A stretch of 64,000 bases of DNA from Mycetocola zhadangensis (GTDB taxonomy: Bacteria > Actinomycetota > Actinomycetes > Actinomycetales > Microbacteriaceae): positions 372,001-436,000 of the forward strand of contig NZ_RCWJ01000001.1 in assembly GCF_003668565.1 (NCBI RefSeq). The letters run 5' to 3'. Below are positions 57,276 to 64,000 of this stretch, piece by piece; the first letter of the stretch is position 1; each line of letters opens with the position of its first letter. The notes under the pieces were generated by a model, which was not told the DNA's origin, did no database searches, and was given only the letters and a program-made list of their open reading frames with translations. The position numbers and the translations under genes were made by a program.

Positions 57276-58206
57276 TCGTGATCGACGAGAGCCGCTCAGG
57301 AGTTCTCTTTCGGCACCGAGCCGATGACGTTCCTTCGAATAGTGATTGTCTGCGTCGGCGCGATTCGGCTGGTTGACCGAGCAGTATGCCGATCAGTACC
57401 AGAACCATTCCGATCAGCTGAGGAATGCCGAATGCTTCTCCGCCGATGGCGGTGCCCAGAAGTACTCCGGTAACTGGGTTTAGAAGGCCGATGAGACCAA
57501 CTGTTCCGGCGGTCAAGTGTCGGAGACCTGTGAACCACGCAACGTACGCCGCTGCCGTTGCGATGAGGGTCAGGTACGCGAAGCCGAGGATGGCTGGGGG
57601 ATCGAGCGCAGGAGGTGCACCCTCCACGATGATCGCGAGCGGCAGGATGACGAGCCCACCCGCGACGAGCTGCCATGCGGTGAGGGGGAGGACCTTACCG
57701 CCGTCATTCCACCTCTTGGTGAGGATGAAGCCGAAGGAAGACAGCGTCATGGCGGCCAGGGAGGCCAGGACGCCGGCGAGATCAGCAGTGCCTCCGGCGG
57801 CGCCGAGTAGGAGGAACACTCCACCGATTCCGATTGCGGCACCGACCAGAGTCAACGCTCGCGGCCGATCGGCGAGCATTGGCCAGGCAAGCAGCATCAT
57901 GACGGCGGGGGACAGGGCCATGAGGGTGGATGCGACGCTCGAGGGAAGTAATTGGGCCGAAACGTAGACCAAGGCAAAAAACGTGCCGACATTGAGAGTG
58001 CCAAGTACAGCTGACTTCCACCACCACGAGCCTCGCGGTCTAGATCGGGTAATTAGAAGCAGCAGTATGCCCGCAGGCAACGCGCGGTAGACCGCACCGA
58101 ATAGCGGCGATTCAGCTGGCAGCAGGTGCTGGGTGACGAAGTATGCTGACCCCCACGCCACTGGTGCGATCGCCGTCACAGCGACCCACCGCAGATTACC
58201 TTCCAT
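57247..58206 (-). CDS. EamA/DMT family transporter
   Basis: This 319-residue protein has ten helices in two repeats. The front is RWVAVTAIAPVAWGSAYFVTQH, the classic first-helix motif, and later PVTGVLLGTAIGGEAFGIPQ marks the second repeat. A 40-residue charged tail (SRRRRQSLFEGTSSARCRKR) follows. It is an exporter of unknown substrate. The ATG at 58206 is preferred, as it coincides with the transcription start predicted from the TATAAT on this strand; an ATG at 58215 is in frame. It shares a palindromic operator with the divergent MarR gene, its likely regulator. Confidence 0.88.
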   Translation of the reverse strand: MEGNLRWVAVTAIAPVAWGSAYFVTQHLLPAESPLFGAVYRALPAGILLLLITRSRPRGSWWWKSAVLGTLNVGTFFALVYVSAQLLPSSVASTLMALSPAVMMLLAWPMLADRPRALTLVGAAIGIGGVFLLLGAAGGTADLAGVLASLAAMTLSSFGFILTKRWNDGGKVLPLTAWQLVAGGLVILPLAIIVEGAPPALDPPAILGFAYLTLIATAAAYVAWFTGLRHLTAGTVGLIGLLNPVTGVLLGTAIGGEAFGIPQLIGMVLVLIGILLGQPAESRRRRQSLFEGTSSARCRKRTPERLSSITTNRATRSSR

Positions 58207-58213
58207 GGAAGAC

Positions 58214-58239
58214 ATTATATCTTACTTGGAAGATATAAT
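58214..58239. promoter_or_regulatory. Palindromic operator overlapping two -10 elements
   Basis: ATTATATCTT, spacer ACTTGG, AAGATATAAT is a perfect 10-base inverted repeat. TATAAT occurs at its right end on the forward strand (58234-58239) and at its left end on the complement (58219-58214). Each -10 is 7 bases from a start codon (MarR ATG at 58246, EamA ATG at 58206), so both messages would begin at or very near the ATG. MarR binding would block both promoters. Confidence 0.8.
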
Positions 58240-58245
58240 GAAGGC

Positions 58246-58776
58246 ATGAATGAGCCATCGGACCACGTCGCCGAAATCCAAAGTGAGTGGCGGCGCGAAC
58301 GTCCCGATCTGGATGTGTCGCCGCAGGGGATAATCGGCCGGCTCCATCGGCTCGGTGGATTCCTCACTGACGAGTTAGTTTCCGTGTATCGGGCGCACGG
58401 CTTGGGCGAGGGAGATTTTGATGTTCTTGCGACCCTGCGGCGGGCTGGCGAGCCGTTTGAGAGAACGCCCGGGGAGCTGGCGCAGTTCACGATGGTGACG
58501 ACGGGGGCCATGACAAAGAGAGTCGATCGGCTTGTTGACGCTGGTCTTGTGACGAGGCGCCAGAGCGACCTTGACGGCCGAGGGCGAGTTGTTGCACTCA
58601 CAGTGCCGGGTCGACGGCTCATCGATGAGGCGTTCACGGAGCACATCGCGAACGAGCATAGATTGCTGGCTGCTCTAGATCGGGACGAGCGCTCTCAGCT
58701 GCAGAGCATTCTCGCCAAGTGGTTGGGTGAGTTCGAAGTCGGAGGGGACAAAGGGCGGCCTTCGATCCGCGACTGA
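58246..58776 (+). CDS. MarR family transcriptional regulator
   Basis: This 176-residue winged-helix regulator has its DNA-binding part at residues about 45-115 (GEGDFDVLATLRRAGEPFERTPGELAQFTMVTTGAMTKRVDRLVDAGLVTRRQSDLDGRGRVVALT), with the wing RQSDLDGRGR. Helices at both ends dimerise. It is divergent from the EamA transporter gene, with a perfect palindrome between them, so it probably represses an efflux response to a small molecule. The message is likely leaderless. Confidence 0.92.
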   Translation: MNEPSDHVAEIQSEWRRERPDLDVSPQGIIGRLHRLGGFLTDELVSVYRAHGLGEGDFDVLATLRRAGEPFERTPGELAQFTMVTTGAMTKRVDRLVDAGLVTRRQSDLDGRGRVVALTVPGRRLIDEAFTEHIANEHRLLAALDRDERSQLQSILAKWLGEFEVGGDKGRPSIRD

Positions 58777-58839
58777 ACTGGATCGGCGCCGTACTTCCAT
58801 GGCTATCGAGAGAGTCTGGCGACCAAAAGAGAACCGAAG

Positions 58840-58906
58840 GATTGGCGCCACGGGGCCGTTCTCGTCATTGAACGATTGGCGCCACGGGGCCATTCTCGTC
58901 ATTGGA
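58840..58906. repeat. Two tandem 34-bp units at the end of the HNH gene
   Basis: GATTGGCGCCACGGGGCC plus a further 16 bases (58840-58873) is repeated at 58874-58906 with one internal change (CCGTTC to CCATTC). The second unit covers the stop codon of the HNH gene. Each unit holds the palindrome GGCGCC. Confidence 0.88.
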
Positions 58907-60365
58907 AGTAGGGTTTGCGGCGGAGCCATTCGGCGATGGTGACCTTGGGTTTTTTGTTGACCATTTCGACGGTGAATGCACCGGTTTGGATCGCGCGGTG
59001 GTGGTACCAGCAGAACAGTGCACCGTTGTCGATGTGGGTGGGGCCGCCTTCGCTGTACTCGATGACGTGGTGCGCTTCACAACCGGTGGCCGGGATCTGG
59101 CAGTCGGGCATGGAGCAGGTCGGGCCGTCCCTGGCGATCATGCCCATGCGCTGGGTGCGGTTGAAGCCTCGCTGGGTGTTGCCGAGGGCAACGATCGCGC
59201 CGTCGGGGTCCAAAAAGATGGGGACGATATCGGCGTCGGAGAGGATTTGTTTGATGGTGGAGTACGCCACCGGGGTGTTGATGCCGACAATCTGTCCGGT
59301 GCCTTTTTGTCGTTCCAGAACGTCAGCGGTCACGGTCACCACAACGGTGGGCGATGCTCCGGTCACGGTCGGCACGTCGTCGGAGCGGGCGAGAGCGTCG
59401 ATCATCGCCGCGAACACGTCCGCTCGCTTCTGCCCGGCCGTGCGGCGGTCCCGGGACTGGACCTCTTCGCCCACATCTACGGCACCCTCAACGGCGGGAC
59501 CTGCCGGGCCGGCGCCGTCGGCTGCGGGCCCGACAGGGTCGGTGTCCGTGTCGGTGGGCTGGTAGCGGTCGTCGGTTCGGGGGCTGAGGATCGCGTCGAG
59601 TAGGGCGTGTAGTTTGCCTCCGACGTCGACGGTGACCTGGCCGCCGAACTTCACCAGTCCGTCGGGGGTGGTGGTGCGGGAGATCCAGAAGTCGCGTTTT
59701 TGGAATGCTTTCTCGGTGCGGGGTTCGATGCCGTCTTCGTCGAGTCGTTCCCGCCACTGCCGTGCCTGTATCGCGATCAGGTCCGCTGAGAGGGGCAGGC
59801 CGTCACGCCATCCTGCGCCGGTGGCCTGTTCCACGAGCGCGGTTTCCGCGATCGCGAGGTGCTCCACCTCGGCTCGGGGTGCGGCGAGAGAGAGTTCACG
59901 GGTGATGTTCTCCGCCGCGTCCACTCCGATCAAACCCTCATGCAACGCTTTGCTGACGGCCGGGAACAGGGGCGGCAGCGGCAGTCCGGCGTCGCTGACG
60001 CGTTGGGTGGTGCGTTGCCCGACCCGGATCAACCGGCCCGCTGTCGCGGACGACAGCCCGGTGATCACCTCGATCAGCTGAGACGGACGCTGATAGGTGT
60101 GCTTCGCGGCAAGGCCCTCCCCACCCCGGACCGGGTCGGACCGCACCGCCACTTCCGCGCTCATCGCCGCGAGCGCGGCTTCACTGCCGCGCAGCACATG
60201 AGCAACCTGACTCATCTGCGTCAACAACTGGTCCCCACTCAACCGGTCCAGATGATCCAAATCCAGAACAGTGAGAACGTCACCAACGTGCTGCAACAGT
60301 CCGGTGAGCGCAGCCTCTCCCTCCGACCCTACGGCCGGGAGAAGATCACTCACCGCGAGAGTCAT
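58899..60365 (-). CDS. DUF222/13E12 family HNH endonuclease
   Basis: This 488-residue protein has an N-terminal DUF222 region (residues about 20-250, with LIRVGQRTTQRVSDAGL and ALHEGLIGVDAAENI). A variable Asp/Pro/Gly-rich stretch follows (residues 270-320), then a C-terminal HNH domain (CSMPDCQIPATGCEAHHVIEYSEGG, then HIDNGALFCWYHHRAI). The Cys pairs and the AHH, N and H residues of the nuclease are all present. 13E12 genes occur in multiple copies in actinobacteria and are thought to spread like mobile elements; their target is unknown. The 3' end lies in a tandem repeat. Confidence 0.92.
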   Translation of the reverse strand: MTLAVSDLLPAVGSEGEAALTGLLQHVGDVLTVLDLDHLDRLSGDQLLTQMSQVAHVLRGSEAALAAMSAEVAVRSDPVRGGEGLAAKHTYQRPSQLIEVITGLSSATAGRLIRVGQRTTQRVSDAGLPLPPLFPAVSKALHEGLIGVDAAENITRELSLAAPRAEVEHLAIAETALVEQATGAGWRDGLPLSADLIAIQARQWRERLDEDGIEPRTEKAFQKRDFWISRTTTPDGLVKFGGQVTVDVGGKLHALLDAILSPRTDDRYQPTDTDTDPVGPAADGAGPAGPAVEGAVDVGEEVQSRDRRTAGQKRADVFAAMIDALARSDDVPTVTGASPTVVVTVTADVLERQKGTGQIVGINTPVAYSTIKQILSDADIVPIFLDPDGAIVALGNTQRGFNRTQRMGMIARDGPTCSMPDCQIPATGCEAHHVIEYSEGGPTHIDNGALFCWYHHRAIQTGAFTVEMVNKKPKVTIAEWLRRKPYFQ

Positions 60366-60584
60366 AACACCCGGTCACCACCGAACACCGAACCAGCAGC
60401 AACACCCAGGCAGCAGCGGCACGGCGCGGCGCCCGCAAAGGTGCGGAACCCGGAGTGTCGAACTGCTTCGTTCATGACTTCAGTACACCACCCACCTCTG
60501 ACATCGGCATCGATGCTGCAAAGACGCCGCCATATCCTCGGTCGAATGATGGCAGCAGCCCGGGGCGGCTGAGAGGATAGTTCC

Positions 60585-61160
60585 ATGACCGGCACCCTGA
60601 ACATCACCGGCGACCCTAACGCCGACGCCCTCCTTTCGAACGACCCGCTCGCTCTGCTGATCGGAATGCTCCTCGACCAGCAGGTTCCCATGGAGTCGGC
60701 ATTCGCTGGTCCGCTCAAAATCAGCGACCGCCTGGGTTCGTTCGACGCGCACTCCATTGCGGACGCAGATTCCGAGGCATTCACGGAGCTGTTCCGGACA
60801 CCTCCAGCGGTCCATCGCTACCCGGCGAACATGGCCGGCCGCGTCCAGGCACTGTGCCAGGCTATCGTTGACGACTGGAGCGGTGACGCCTCATCGCTCT
60901 GGACGAAAGATGAGCCAACCGGCGCCGAAGTGTTCCGTCGCCTCAAGGCGCTCCCCGGTTTTGGCGACCAGAAGGCGAAGATCTTCGTCGCGCTTCTCGG
61001 TAAGCAATACGGATTCGATGGCGATGGCTGGCGGGAAGCTGCGGGTGCATACGGCGAGCCGGGAAGCCACCGCTCGGTCGCCGATATTGTCGATTCTGAC
61101 TCCCTCGCCAAGGTGCGAGAAACGAAACGCGTCGCGAAGGCCGCCGCCAGGCGAAAGTAA
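60585..61160 (+). CDS. HhH-GPD-type base excision DNA repair protein
   Basis: This 191-residue protein begins DPLALLIGMLLDQQVPMESAF, the helical glycosylase core. It has RRLKALPGFGDQKAKIFVALLGKQYG, where LPGFG is the hairpin of helix-hairpin-helix. The expected catalytic Asp region and a Lys-free hairpin suggest a monofunctional or non-catalytic member. It matches the actinobacterial UPF/HhH-GPD family. It is convergent with a hydrolase gene and divergent from the HNH gene, 219 bases away; that gap shows no other gene. Confidence 0.85.
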   Translation: MTGTLNITGDPNADALLSNDPLALLIGMLLDQQVPMESAFAGPLKISDRLGSFDAHSIADADSEAFTELFRTPPAVHRYPANMAGRVQALCQAIVDDWSGDASSLWTKDEPTGAEVFRRLKALPGFGDQKAKIFVALLGKQYGFDGDGWREAAGAYGEPGSHRSVADIVDSDSLAKVRETKRVAKAAARRK

Positions 61161-61179
61161 CGCGATTGGCGGGCCGAGT

Positions 61180-61785
61180 TTAGAACGCGAGCTCGTCGAG
61201 GTGTGTCGAGACCGCGTCGAAAACGCGCGACTGGGCGCTGAGCGACGCTCGCCAGTCGTTCTTCACCGTAAGCGAATGATCCGCGTCGATGACGTTCACA
61301 ACCCGGGCACGGGTTCCGGCGACAGCATCCGGCAGCCACATCTCATCGGCGTTTCCCCCGATTGCAAGATGTGACGAGGACGCGTTGCGAAGCGCGGCCG
61401 TCACATCGTCGCTGGTGAGCACCGGCGTGAGCCAAATCCCAGCAACGCCTTCTCGCTGAGCCCACGGCAGCGCAAAGCATCCGAACGACTTAGCAACAAT
61501 GAGTCGCCGTGACGTGCCCGGTGCGTCTTCGAACGCCGCGGTCACGGCCTCTTCGACGAAAGAAACAGGGCCGGCAGCGGCATCCACTTCCCACTCAACG
61601 CCCTGCACATGCCACCCGCGCTCAGCGAGAAGCTTCCCGCTCCAGTACAGCAACGGCGCGTGAATCGTGTATCCGGTACCGGGAAGAAGCACGGCGACGG
61701 GCGAGTTCGCGTTGGCGCCTCGCGCCAGCGTTCTGGAGGCCATGCCACTCAGGCTATCGATAGCCGGGCCGATCCGCTTCATCAC
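61180..61785 (-). CDS. Small alpha/beta-fold hydrolase-like protein
   Basis: This is about 201 residues with the oxyanion turn VAVLLPGTGYTIHAPLLYW, the elbow LIVAKSFGCFALPWA (Ser in KSFGC), an acid near IGGNADEMW and His in IDADHSLTV. It has the full triad but a short core. The start may be 61785 or the ATG at 61743 (MASRTLARG). It follows another small hydrolase gene on the same strand after 23 bases, so they are probably cotranscribed. Confidence 0.8.
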   Translation of the reverse strand: MMKRIGPAIDSLSGMASRTLARGANANSPVAVLLPGTGYTIHAPLLYWSGKLLAERGWHVQGVEWEVDAAAGPVSFVEEAVTAAFEDAPGTSRRLIVAKSFGCFALPWAQREGVAGIWLTPVLTSDDVTAALRNASSSHLAIGGNADEMWLPDAVAGTRARVVNVIDADHSLTVKNDWRASLSAQSRVFDAVSTHLDELAF

Positions 61786-61808
61786 GTCCTTCGGCGACTG
61801 CTCAAGCG

Positions 61809-62459
61809 TCAGGCCAGCACATCATCCAAGAATTCGACAACGGATGCTGTCACCAGCGCGGCCACGTCCCTCGCCTTCAGAGGCGATGACGCCAACACCT
61901 TCATGCTGTGGTCAGCACCTGCGATTGCAATCACCCGAACGGACGCCCGATCGCCGAGTTCACGTGAGATGTCACCCGCCGTTCCGAAAGTGTCCCTGTC
62001 TCCCTGAAGTACAAGGGTCGGAATGCTCGGAGCCAGCAGTTCCGGCAGCCGCGTCGCCTCAGGTTTCCCCGGAGGGTGCAGAGGGAAGGCCAGGCAGACC
62101 GCTGCCGCGGCTCCCAGATCATCTGCCGTCCGGCAGGCGACCCGTGCGCCTGCGCTTCGACCACCCACAACCAGCGGTAGACCATTCGCGAGGTCAGCGA
62201 CGGCCGGCAAAGTCTCCCGCCACGCAACATCAAGTGTCGCCGGGCGCGGAGCGATCTTCTTCCCGGCCACTCGCCACGGCTGTTCGTATCGAGCGACGGT
62301 GAACCCGTGTGCTGGCAGCTGCTCCGCCAGAGCGGCAAGATCAAGGGCGTCAATCCCGCCCCCGGCGCCGTGACCAAGCCACACAACAGCTCGAGGATCG
62401 GCGGCCGTGCTGACCGTGAGCCGCCCGGGTCCGAGCGAGGTGGGCACGTCGATGATCAT
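61809..62459 (-). CDS. Alpha/beta hydrolase of the KANL3/Tex30-like family
   Basis: This 216-residue protein has AVVWLGHGAGGGIDALDL (oxyanion strand, HGAGG), LVVGGRSAGARVACRTA (nucleophile Ser in GRSAG), LVLQGDRDTFG (Asp) and IAGADHSMKV (His). These are the four standard motifs of the bacterial dienelactone-hydrolase-like group. The substrate is unknown. It is upstream of the second small hydrolase gene and 63 bases after the DoxX-like gene. Confidence 0.87.
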   Translation of the reverse strand: MIIDVPTSLGPGRLTVSTAADPRAVVWLGHGAGGGIDALDLAALAEQLPAHGFTVARYEQPWRVAGKKIAPRPATLDVAWRETLPAVADLANGLPLVVGGRSAGARVACRTADDLGAAAAVCLAFPLHPPGKPEATRLPELLAPSIPTLVLQGDRDTFGTAGDISRELGDRASVRVIAIAGADHSMKVLASSPLKARDVAALVTASVVEFLDDVLA

Positions 62460-62522
62460 GAACTCGAGGGTACTCGCCGTCGAGATTCGAGTGCTCAGGG
62501 CGGTGAGAAGCGATGGAGCGGG

Positions 62523-62990
62523 TCAGACGGAAACTACATCCCGCTTCGCTTCATCGCGACGGTTCCGCCACGCGCGCCACGCCCCCGTCGACCAGAGGGC
62601 CCAGAGTACGAGCAACGGCTGGAACAGCAGGCGGATTCCGCGGCTCAGGTCATCATTGAGCCCGAACGAATCAGTACCTGTCGTGAACTGCGAGATGTTG
62701 CCCGGAAAAATAGCGACGAAGAACGCCGCAACGATCCAGCCAACGGGCACTCTCCAGCGCCACAGTACGAGCAGGGCCAGTCCCAGCACGATTTCCACTA
62801 TCCCGGATGCGACCACCACGACGTCGACATCGATCGGCAGCCACGTGGGCACCTGCGCCTGGAAGGCGTCTCGTGCGACGGTCAGGTGTCCGACGCCCGC
62901 GGTGAGCAGAAAAACACCCAGAAGTATCTGGGCAACTATCGCGCCGACTGACGTTCGGCGGACGGGCCGGGTCGTGTCCGATGGGGTCAT
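62523..62990 (-). CDS. DoxX-like membrane protein
   Basis: This 155-residue protein has four helices (SVGAIVAQILLGVFLLTAGVGHL, then DVVVVASGIVEIVLGLALLVLW and VGWIVAAFFVAIFPGNISQF) and a final LLFQPLLVLWALWSTG. GVGHLTVARDAFQAQVPTWLP after helix 1 is typical of the DoxX-like group. The function is unknown. It is distinct from the 48.4-kb DoxX gene. Confidence 0.83.
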   Translation of the reverse strand: MTPSDTTRPVRRTSVGAIVAQILLGVFLLTAGVGHLTVARDAFQAQVPTWLPIDVDVVVVASGIVEIVLGLALLVLWRWRVPVGWIVAAFFVAIFPGNISQFTTGTDSFGLNDDLSRGIRLLFQPLLVLWALWSTGAWRAWRNRRDEAKRDVVSV

Positions 62991-63015
62991 GACCTCAGCC
63001 TAGATGGACACCCTG

Positions 63016-63363
63016 TTAGCGGGACTGACGCCGTTTGCCCGGGCGGGGCTGGCCCTTCACAGCCGGTGCGCGGCCCTTGCCCTTGTTTGCCTTTGCCTTG
63101 CCCCCTGCTGGCTGCGGCTTGTTCTGAACCGACGCGGCCGTCGCAGCCTGCTTGCGTTGCTCGTCAGCAAGAAGAGCCTGGCCCGCCGGGGTCAGGGTCG
63201 TCGTTGAGGCGTTCATGTCGAACAGCGGCGTGCCGAGTTCGCTCTCCAGCTCTCGGACGGACGCAAGCAGGGACGACCGTGGAATGTTGAGGTGTTTAGC
63301 GGCGTGCGCGAAGTGAAGTTCTTCGGCAGCGACGACGAAACGCCGAAGCGCGATCGTATCCAT
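63016..63363 (-). CDS. LysR-type DNA-binding domain protein lacking the effector domain
   Basis: This 115-residue protein has a winged helix-turn-helix at residues 1-63 (ALRRFVVAAEELHFAHAAKHL, the canonical LysR front, then LLASVRELESELGTPLF). The 200-residue substrate domain is missing. In its place is a Lys/Gly/Arg-rich tail (QPAGGKAKANKGKGRAPAVK), likely DNA-binding. The sequence stays in good codon usage to the stop, so it is not simply a broken gene. The start at 63363 fits the family. Confidence 0.82.
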   Translation of the reverse strand: MDTIALRRFVVAAEELHFAHAAKHLNIPRSSLLASVRELESELGTPLFDMNASTTTLTPAGQALLADEQRKQAATAASVQNKPQPAGGKAKANKGKGRAPAVKGQPRPGKRRQSR

Positions 63364-63478
63364 GGTCTCGTTTCTTATCCACCGCGAGGAACGCGGCTGC
63401 AGCCCAAGCGTACGCGGTCGGGGTGCGAACCGTTCTCCGAGCGCCCGTGGATGGTTCCGGGTTTGTTCCCCGCGGGCC

Positions 63479-63991
63479 TCATTCGACCTGGTATTTGAAG
63501 CCGCGGTGGGAGCCCGCGAAACCGAGGCGCTCGTAAAAGCGGTGCGCATCCGTCCGGGCCTCGTCTGAGGTCAGTTGAACCAACCCCGCTCCCGTCGTCG
63601 GCGCTGCGACGTCCATTACCCACCGCATCATGGCACCGCCGATGCCACCGGACCGGTGCGCGCGTGAGACGCGAACCGCTTCGACGAGTAGTCGGGTCGT
63701 TCCGCGTCTGGCCATACCCGGGATCCGGGTGAGCTGCATGGTGGCGAGTACTCCGTCGTTGCCATCGTCCGCGATGACGATCTCGTTCGACGTGTCGCTC
63801 ACAATCTCTGCCAGCGCTGCTTCGTACGCTGCGATGTCAGCCTCGGCAGCCCGATCACCCCTTGACGCGCTGATCGGGTCATCGGAGAGCAACTTCATCA
63901 GGGCGGGAAGGTCATCGGCTGTCGCCCGACGGAGACGCACTCGCGTCGTCCGTGCGTCCAGCGTGGTTGGCAGGTTCAGAGTTGCGATCAC
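63479..63991 (-). CDS. GNAT family N-acetyltransferase
   Basis: This is 170 residues from the GTG at 63991. It has RLRRATADDLPALMKLLSDDP at the front, the acetyl-CoA motif LVEAVRVSRAHRSGGIGGAMMRW near residue 108 (RSGGIGG) and AHRFYERLGFAGSHRGFKY at the end. Small actinobacterial GNATs of this type acetylate amines or antibiotics; the substrate is unknown. The upstream edge of the window is 9 bases away, so a longer start cannot be judged. Confidence 0.9.
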   Translation of the reverse strand: MIATLNLPTTLDARTTRVRLRRATADDLPALMKLLSDDPISASRGDRAAEADIAAYEAALAEIVSDTSNEIVIADDGNDGVLATMQLTRIPGMARRGTTRLLVEAVRVSRAHRSGGIGGAMMRWVMDVAAPTTGAGLVQLTSDEARTDAHRFYERLGFAGSHRGFKYQVE

Positions 63992-64000
63992 CCGGTTAGT

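Overview
The window is high-GC, gene-dense chromosomal DNA from an actinobacterium, most likely the family Microbacteriaceae (order Micrococcales). The evidence is a mycothiol-conjugate amidase (mca), CarD, DUF4307, DUF4245, DUF501 and DUF6264-type proteins, a 13E12/DUF222 HNH endonuclease, frequent GTG starts and the gene order. The block from greA to ychF follows the order remembered for mycobacteria (greA, DUF4307, mca, hemolysin III, Z-prenyl synthase, phoH2, fumC, DUF4245, xseB, xseA, ispH, ychF). The species cannot be named from the sequence alone.

Layout. 1-2.9 kb: tail of a DUF501 gene, a membrane-anchored subtilisin and a type II NADH dehydrogenase-like flavoprotein, then a terminator and a tRNA with a Leu(UAA) anticodon. 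3.0-5.7 kb: a worn accessory patch that begins at the tRNA 3' end. It holds a frameshifted RCC1-repeat pseudogene, an NrtR-like degenerate Nudix regulator with repeated operator half-sites, a possible Fe(II)/2OG oxygenase and a gene remnant. 5.7-21 kb: metabolic and envelope genes, including a reductase, a methyltransferase, a family-A DNA polymerase, an Ig-like multi-TM protein, a PLP deaminase/aldolase with a sugar-lactone oxidase, LemA-HtpX, a repeat-bearing membrane protein, a YcaQ-type protein, an AI-2E transporter and threonine ammonia-lyase.

21-45.5 kb: the conserved housekeeping core, with greA, mca, uppS-like, PIN-PhoH, fumC, carbonic anhydrase, xseAB, ispH, fbaA, two GlpX-type phosphatases, rmuC and ychF. 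It is interrupted at 30.0-31.6 kb by a 539-bp direct duplication of a prepilin-peptidase-like gene plus the first codons of the next gene, with foreign-looking DNA between the copies. 45.5-50.9 kb: accessory genes (PadR with a hydrolase, a SigJ/ECF41-like sigma factor divergent from DoxX, a reductase) and two VOC-protein remnants. 51-64 kb: a stand-alone LigD polymerase domain, CarD, an ABC-F ATPase behind a candidate leader peptide, a GIY-YIG protein, a MarR/EamA pair sharing a palindromic operator, an HNH (13E12) gene with a tandem repeat at its end, a HhH-GPD glycosylase and small regulators or hydrolases.

No CRISPR array, rRNA, integrase or intact transposase was seen. The points most worth checking are the short-variable-loop tRNA-Leu(UAA), the prepilin-peptidase duplication, the ABC-F leader, the symmetric leaderless MarR/EamA promoter and the NrtR-like/oxygenase locus.
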